Assembly (NCBI GenBank): GCA_013203545.1
Contig: JABMQA010000387.1
Coordinates: 1 to 6,161 of the forward strand
Source: Bacteroidota bacterium
GTDB taxonomy: Bacteria > Bacteroidota > Bacteroidia > Bacteroidales > 4484-276
Direction of reading: 5' to 3'
DNA: 6,161 nucleotides
Below, in pieces: positions 4,940-6,161 of this stretch. Numbering within the stretch: position 1 is the stretch's first letter; each line of letters opens with the position of its first letter. The position numbers and the translations under genes are program-made. The notes under the pieces are model-generated. The model was given only the letters and a program-made list of their open reading frames with translations, had not been told where the DNA came from and did not search any database.

Positions 4940-6161
4940 CTAGGGAATACCGGGGTTAATATTCCAATTCCCCCACGGTCCCGACACAAATGCACTTTCA
5001 AGCATAAGGTTTTGTGTATGTGGATTTGTTAATACAACAGTCTCACCATCAAGCGCTTGATTTACCGTTTCAAAAAAGAGCGAATCAGGCTCAAAGATCA
5101 ATTCCCCGGGGTTAAAGATCGTATCATACAATTGCTCATCAATTTTCAGGTCCATCATGATTTCAGAATTCATGGTCAAAGCCACCATGGTATCAGTTAA
5201 AAACTCACGCGTTTGAGTTAATCCACCGACCGGCATATCGAAAGTTACACTCAGTTGGGCCGAATCTTCCGGCATTATCAGAATAGGAAACTCCGGTTGA
5301 TCCAACAGAAACCAGTAGTGGTTCTCATCAGCAATAAAATAAATCGAGTCGATCAAAACATCAACATCGTTAGGGTTGGAAATACAAAACTGCAGTCCGT
5401 CCATTACCTGGCTTACGGTAGTAAACTCCAACCCTTCCGGATTAAAATAGGGCGGATCTGGCATGGGCGTTCCTTCCAGGATGTAACCATAGATATCATA
5501 ATACTGATTATTATTCCTCGAATCGCTCCATGTTACCAAAAAATCCGTACCATCAGAAGTTACATTGCAATCCTGCTGGTGATACTCAAAAGTACAAACC
5601 GGCAACTCTTCGGAAATCAGCTCACCTGCAAAAGAAATTTTCCTTGCATAGATATCATACCAAACGATTGGCCTCGGCATCGAAACGCCTGCCGCAAGAC
5701 ATTTGTAATAATCCTCCATCGATTTTTCATCCTGTCCTTCCTTGTACTCAAGCCATTCCTGATCCCATACTGCAAGATATTCATTATCACTGGCAACAAT
5801 ATCAGGCCAGGTACGTCCTTCGGAATTGGTTGGTGGGCTAATGGACAAATTCTCTCCTATAAGTTCGCCGTCAAGCCCTATTAATTGTCCGAATATCCCC
5901 TTGTCGTTGCTGCTCAACCGCTCATCACCCCAAACGGCAAAGAAATTTGACCCGCCAAAGGCAACCTGGACCAAAAGCTGATCAGCGCCATGACTGGTTA
6001 TTACAATATCGTCCCCAATCAGGTTGCCTTCAGTATCTACAAATTGTCCGTAAATATCCCGGCTCCCACTTCTATTATCATCCCAGACGACCAAATATTT
6101 TTCGCCATCAAATGCTATGTCAGGGTATATCTGGTCATCGTCAACACCCAAGGCTCCCGGC
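4940..6161 (-). CDS. 5' portion of the T9SS cargo protein: repeats plus Ig/ASH-like domain, ends at in-frame TAG
   Basis: The N-terminus, with any signal peptide, lies beyond the window; the frame is open from 6160 (Pro-Gly-Ala-Leu-Gly). It starts with four related units with the core pattern P-D-I-A-x-D-G-x-x-Y-L-V-V-W-D-x-x-R, then D-I-Y-G-Q and a Gly-x-Leu-Ile-Gly turn. They lie at about 6133-5984, 5983-5819, 5818-5582 (with an insertion of about 30 residues) and 5581-5471. Such repeats probably form blades of a beta-propeller or a beta-rich stack; that is inference. An Ig/ASH-like domain follows at about 5446-5147, starting near GLEFTTVSQVMDG, and a second begins at about 5113 near GELIFEPDSLFF. 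The chain stops after NINPGIP at TAG 4940-4942. The acidic, Trp/Tyr-rich composition fits a secreted protein. Biological target unknown. The TTG at 6151 is not a credible start. Confidence 0.75.
   Translation of the reverse strand, partial: PGALGVDDDQIYPDIAFDGEKYLVVWDDNRSGSRDIYGQFVDTEGNLIGDDIVITSHGADQLLVQVAFGGSNFFAVWGDERLSSNDKGIFGQLIGLDGELIGENLSISPPTNSEGRTWPDIVASDNEYLAVWDQEWLEYKEGQDEKSMEDYYKCLAAGVSMPRPIVWYDIYARKISFAGELISEELPVCTFEYHQQDCNVTSDGTDFLVTWSDSRNNNQYYDIYGYILEGTPMPDPPYFNPEGLEFTTVSQVMDGLQFCISNPNDVDVLIDSIYFIADENHYWFLLDQPEFPILIMPEDSAQLSVTFDMPVGGLTQTREFLTDTMVALTMNSEIMMDLKIDEQLYDTIFNPGELIFEPDSLFFETVNQALDGETVVLTNPHTQNLMLESAFVSGPWGNWNINPGIP

Larger units (their letters stand above)
4457..6161 (-). 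pseudogene. T9SS-exported repeat protein gene interrupted by one in-frame TAG (5' end outside the window)
   Basis: Read on the - strand, one reading frame runs from the window edge (6160) to TAA 4457-4459 with a single TAG at 4942-4940. Bridging that codon gives about 567 codons encoding four beta-strand-rich repeats, two Ig/ASH-like domains and a C-terminal T9SS sorting domain. The TAG falls inside the second Ig-like domain. Aligning that domain with the first one places the TAG opposite a Phe, and both flanks align without a gap (PFVL against PILI, then DVSVSI against QLSVTF). This argues for one ancestral gene carrying a nonsense change or a base error in the sequence, not two genes. The 5' product would lack the sorting signal and the 3' product would lack an export signal. 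If the TAG is real, neither fragment should be correctly exported and surface-attached. Confidence 0.75.

Noticed and set aside
4940..4942. TAG reassigned to an amino acid in this genome (alternative code)
   Set aside because: Two other genes here end naturally with TAG: the GtrA gene (410-412) and the 153-residue gene (4389-4391). Reading through them would add only 4 codons and 11 codons, the latter running into the terminator hairpin. Both proteins already end at sensible family or domain boundaries, so TAG behaves as a stop.
5255..5884. Plus-strand frame of 209 codons (and smaller ones at 5530-5841 and on the - strand at 5617-5799) within the T9SS cargo gene
   Set aside because: Composition is shadow-like and no domains are visible; the - strand repeat protein frame explains this stretch.

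Overview
The window looks like a chromosomal segment of a Bacteroidota bacterium, probably Bacteroidales-like. The evidence is a C-terminal type IX secretion (T9SS) sorting domain, which is essentially confined to this phylum, several exact TAnnTTTG promoter -7 elements, strongly A+T-rich intergenic DNA and almost no Shine-Dalgarno sequences. Nothing indicates a phage, plasmid, insertion sequence, CRISPR array or RNA gene.

Layout, left to right. (1) Positions 1-339 hold the 3' end of a ChaN/Tiki-type haem-binding protein gene on the + strand. (2) A small GtrA-family membrane protein lies on the - strand, with its likely start at 805. (3) A short A+T-rich region holds two mirrored -7 elements that could drive gtrA leftward and elbB rightward. 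(4) elbB, a DJ-1/PfpI-superfamily glyoxalase, occupies 1080-1730. (5) Converging on it, read right to left, is a two-gene unit: an ECF sigma factor (3452 to 2967), then 12 bases later a 398-residue single-pass membrane protein (2954 to 1758). By position and architecture the second protein is a candidate anti-sigma or signalling partner. (6) A 477-base A+T-rich intergenic region carries the sigma promoter on the - strand and a clear promoter with a perfect dyad on the + strand. (7) That second promoter serves a 153-residue gene of unknown function (3930-4391) whose C-terminal half looks like a winged helix. (8) A bidirectional A/T-flanked terminator separates it from (9) a large T9SS-exported surface or secreted protein on the - strand (6161 to 4457), whose 5' end is outside the window.

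The genes do not form one pathway. The functional units are the sigma/membrane-protein pair, the self-contained 153-residue gene with its promoter and dyad, and the T9SS cargo gene. That last gene is interrupted by one in-frame TAG at 4940-4942, and the same reading frame resumes at once with the rest of the same domain. The most notable features are this amber codon inside a domain, the internally duplicated zinc-motif-free N-terminus of the presumed anti-sigma protein, and the promoter architectures. I see no convincing evidence for an entirely new multi-gene system here.
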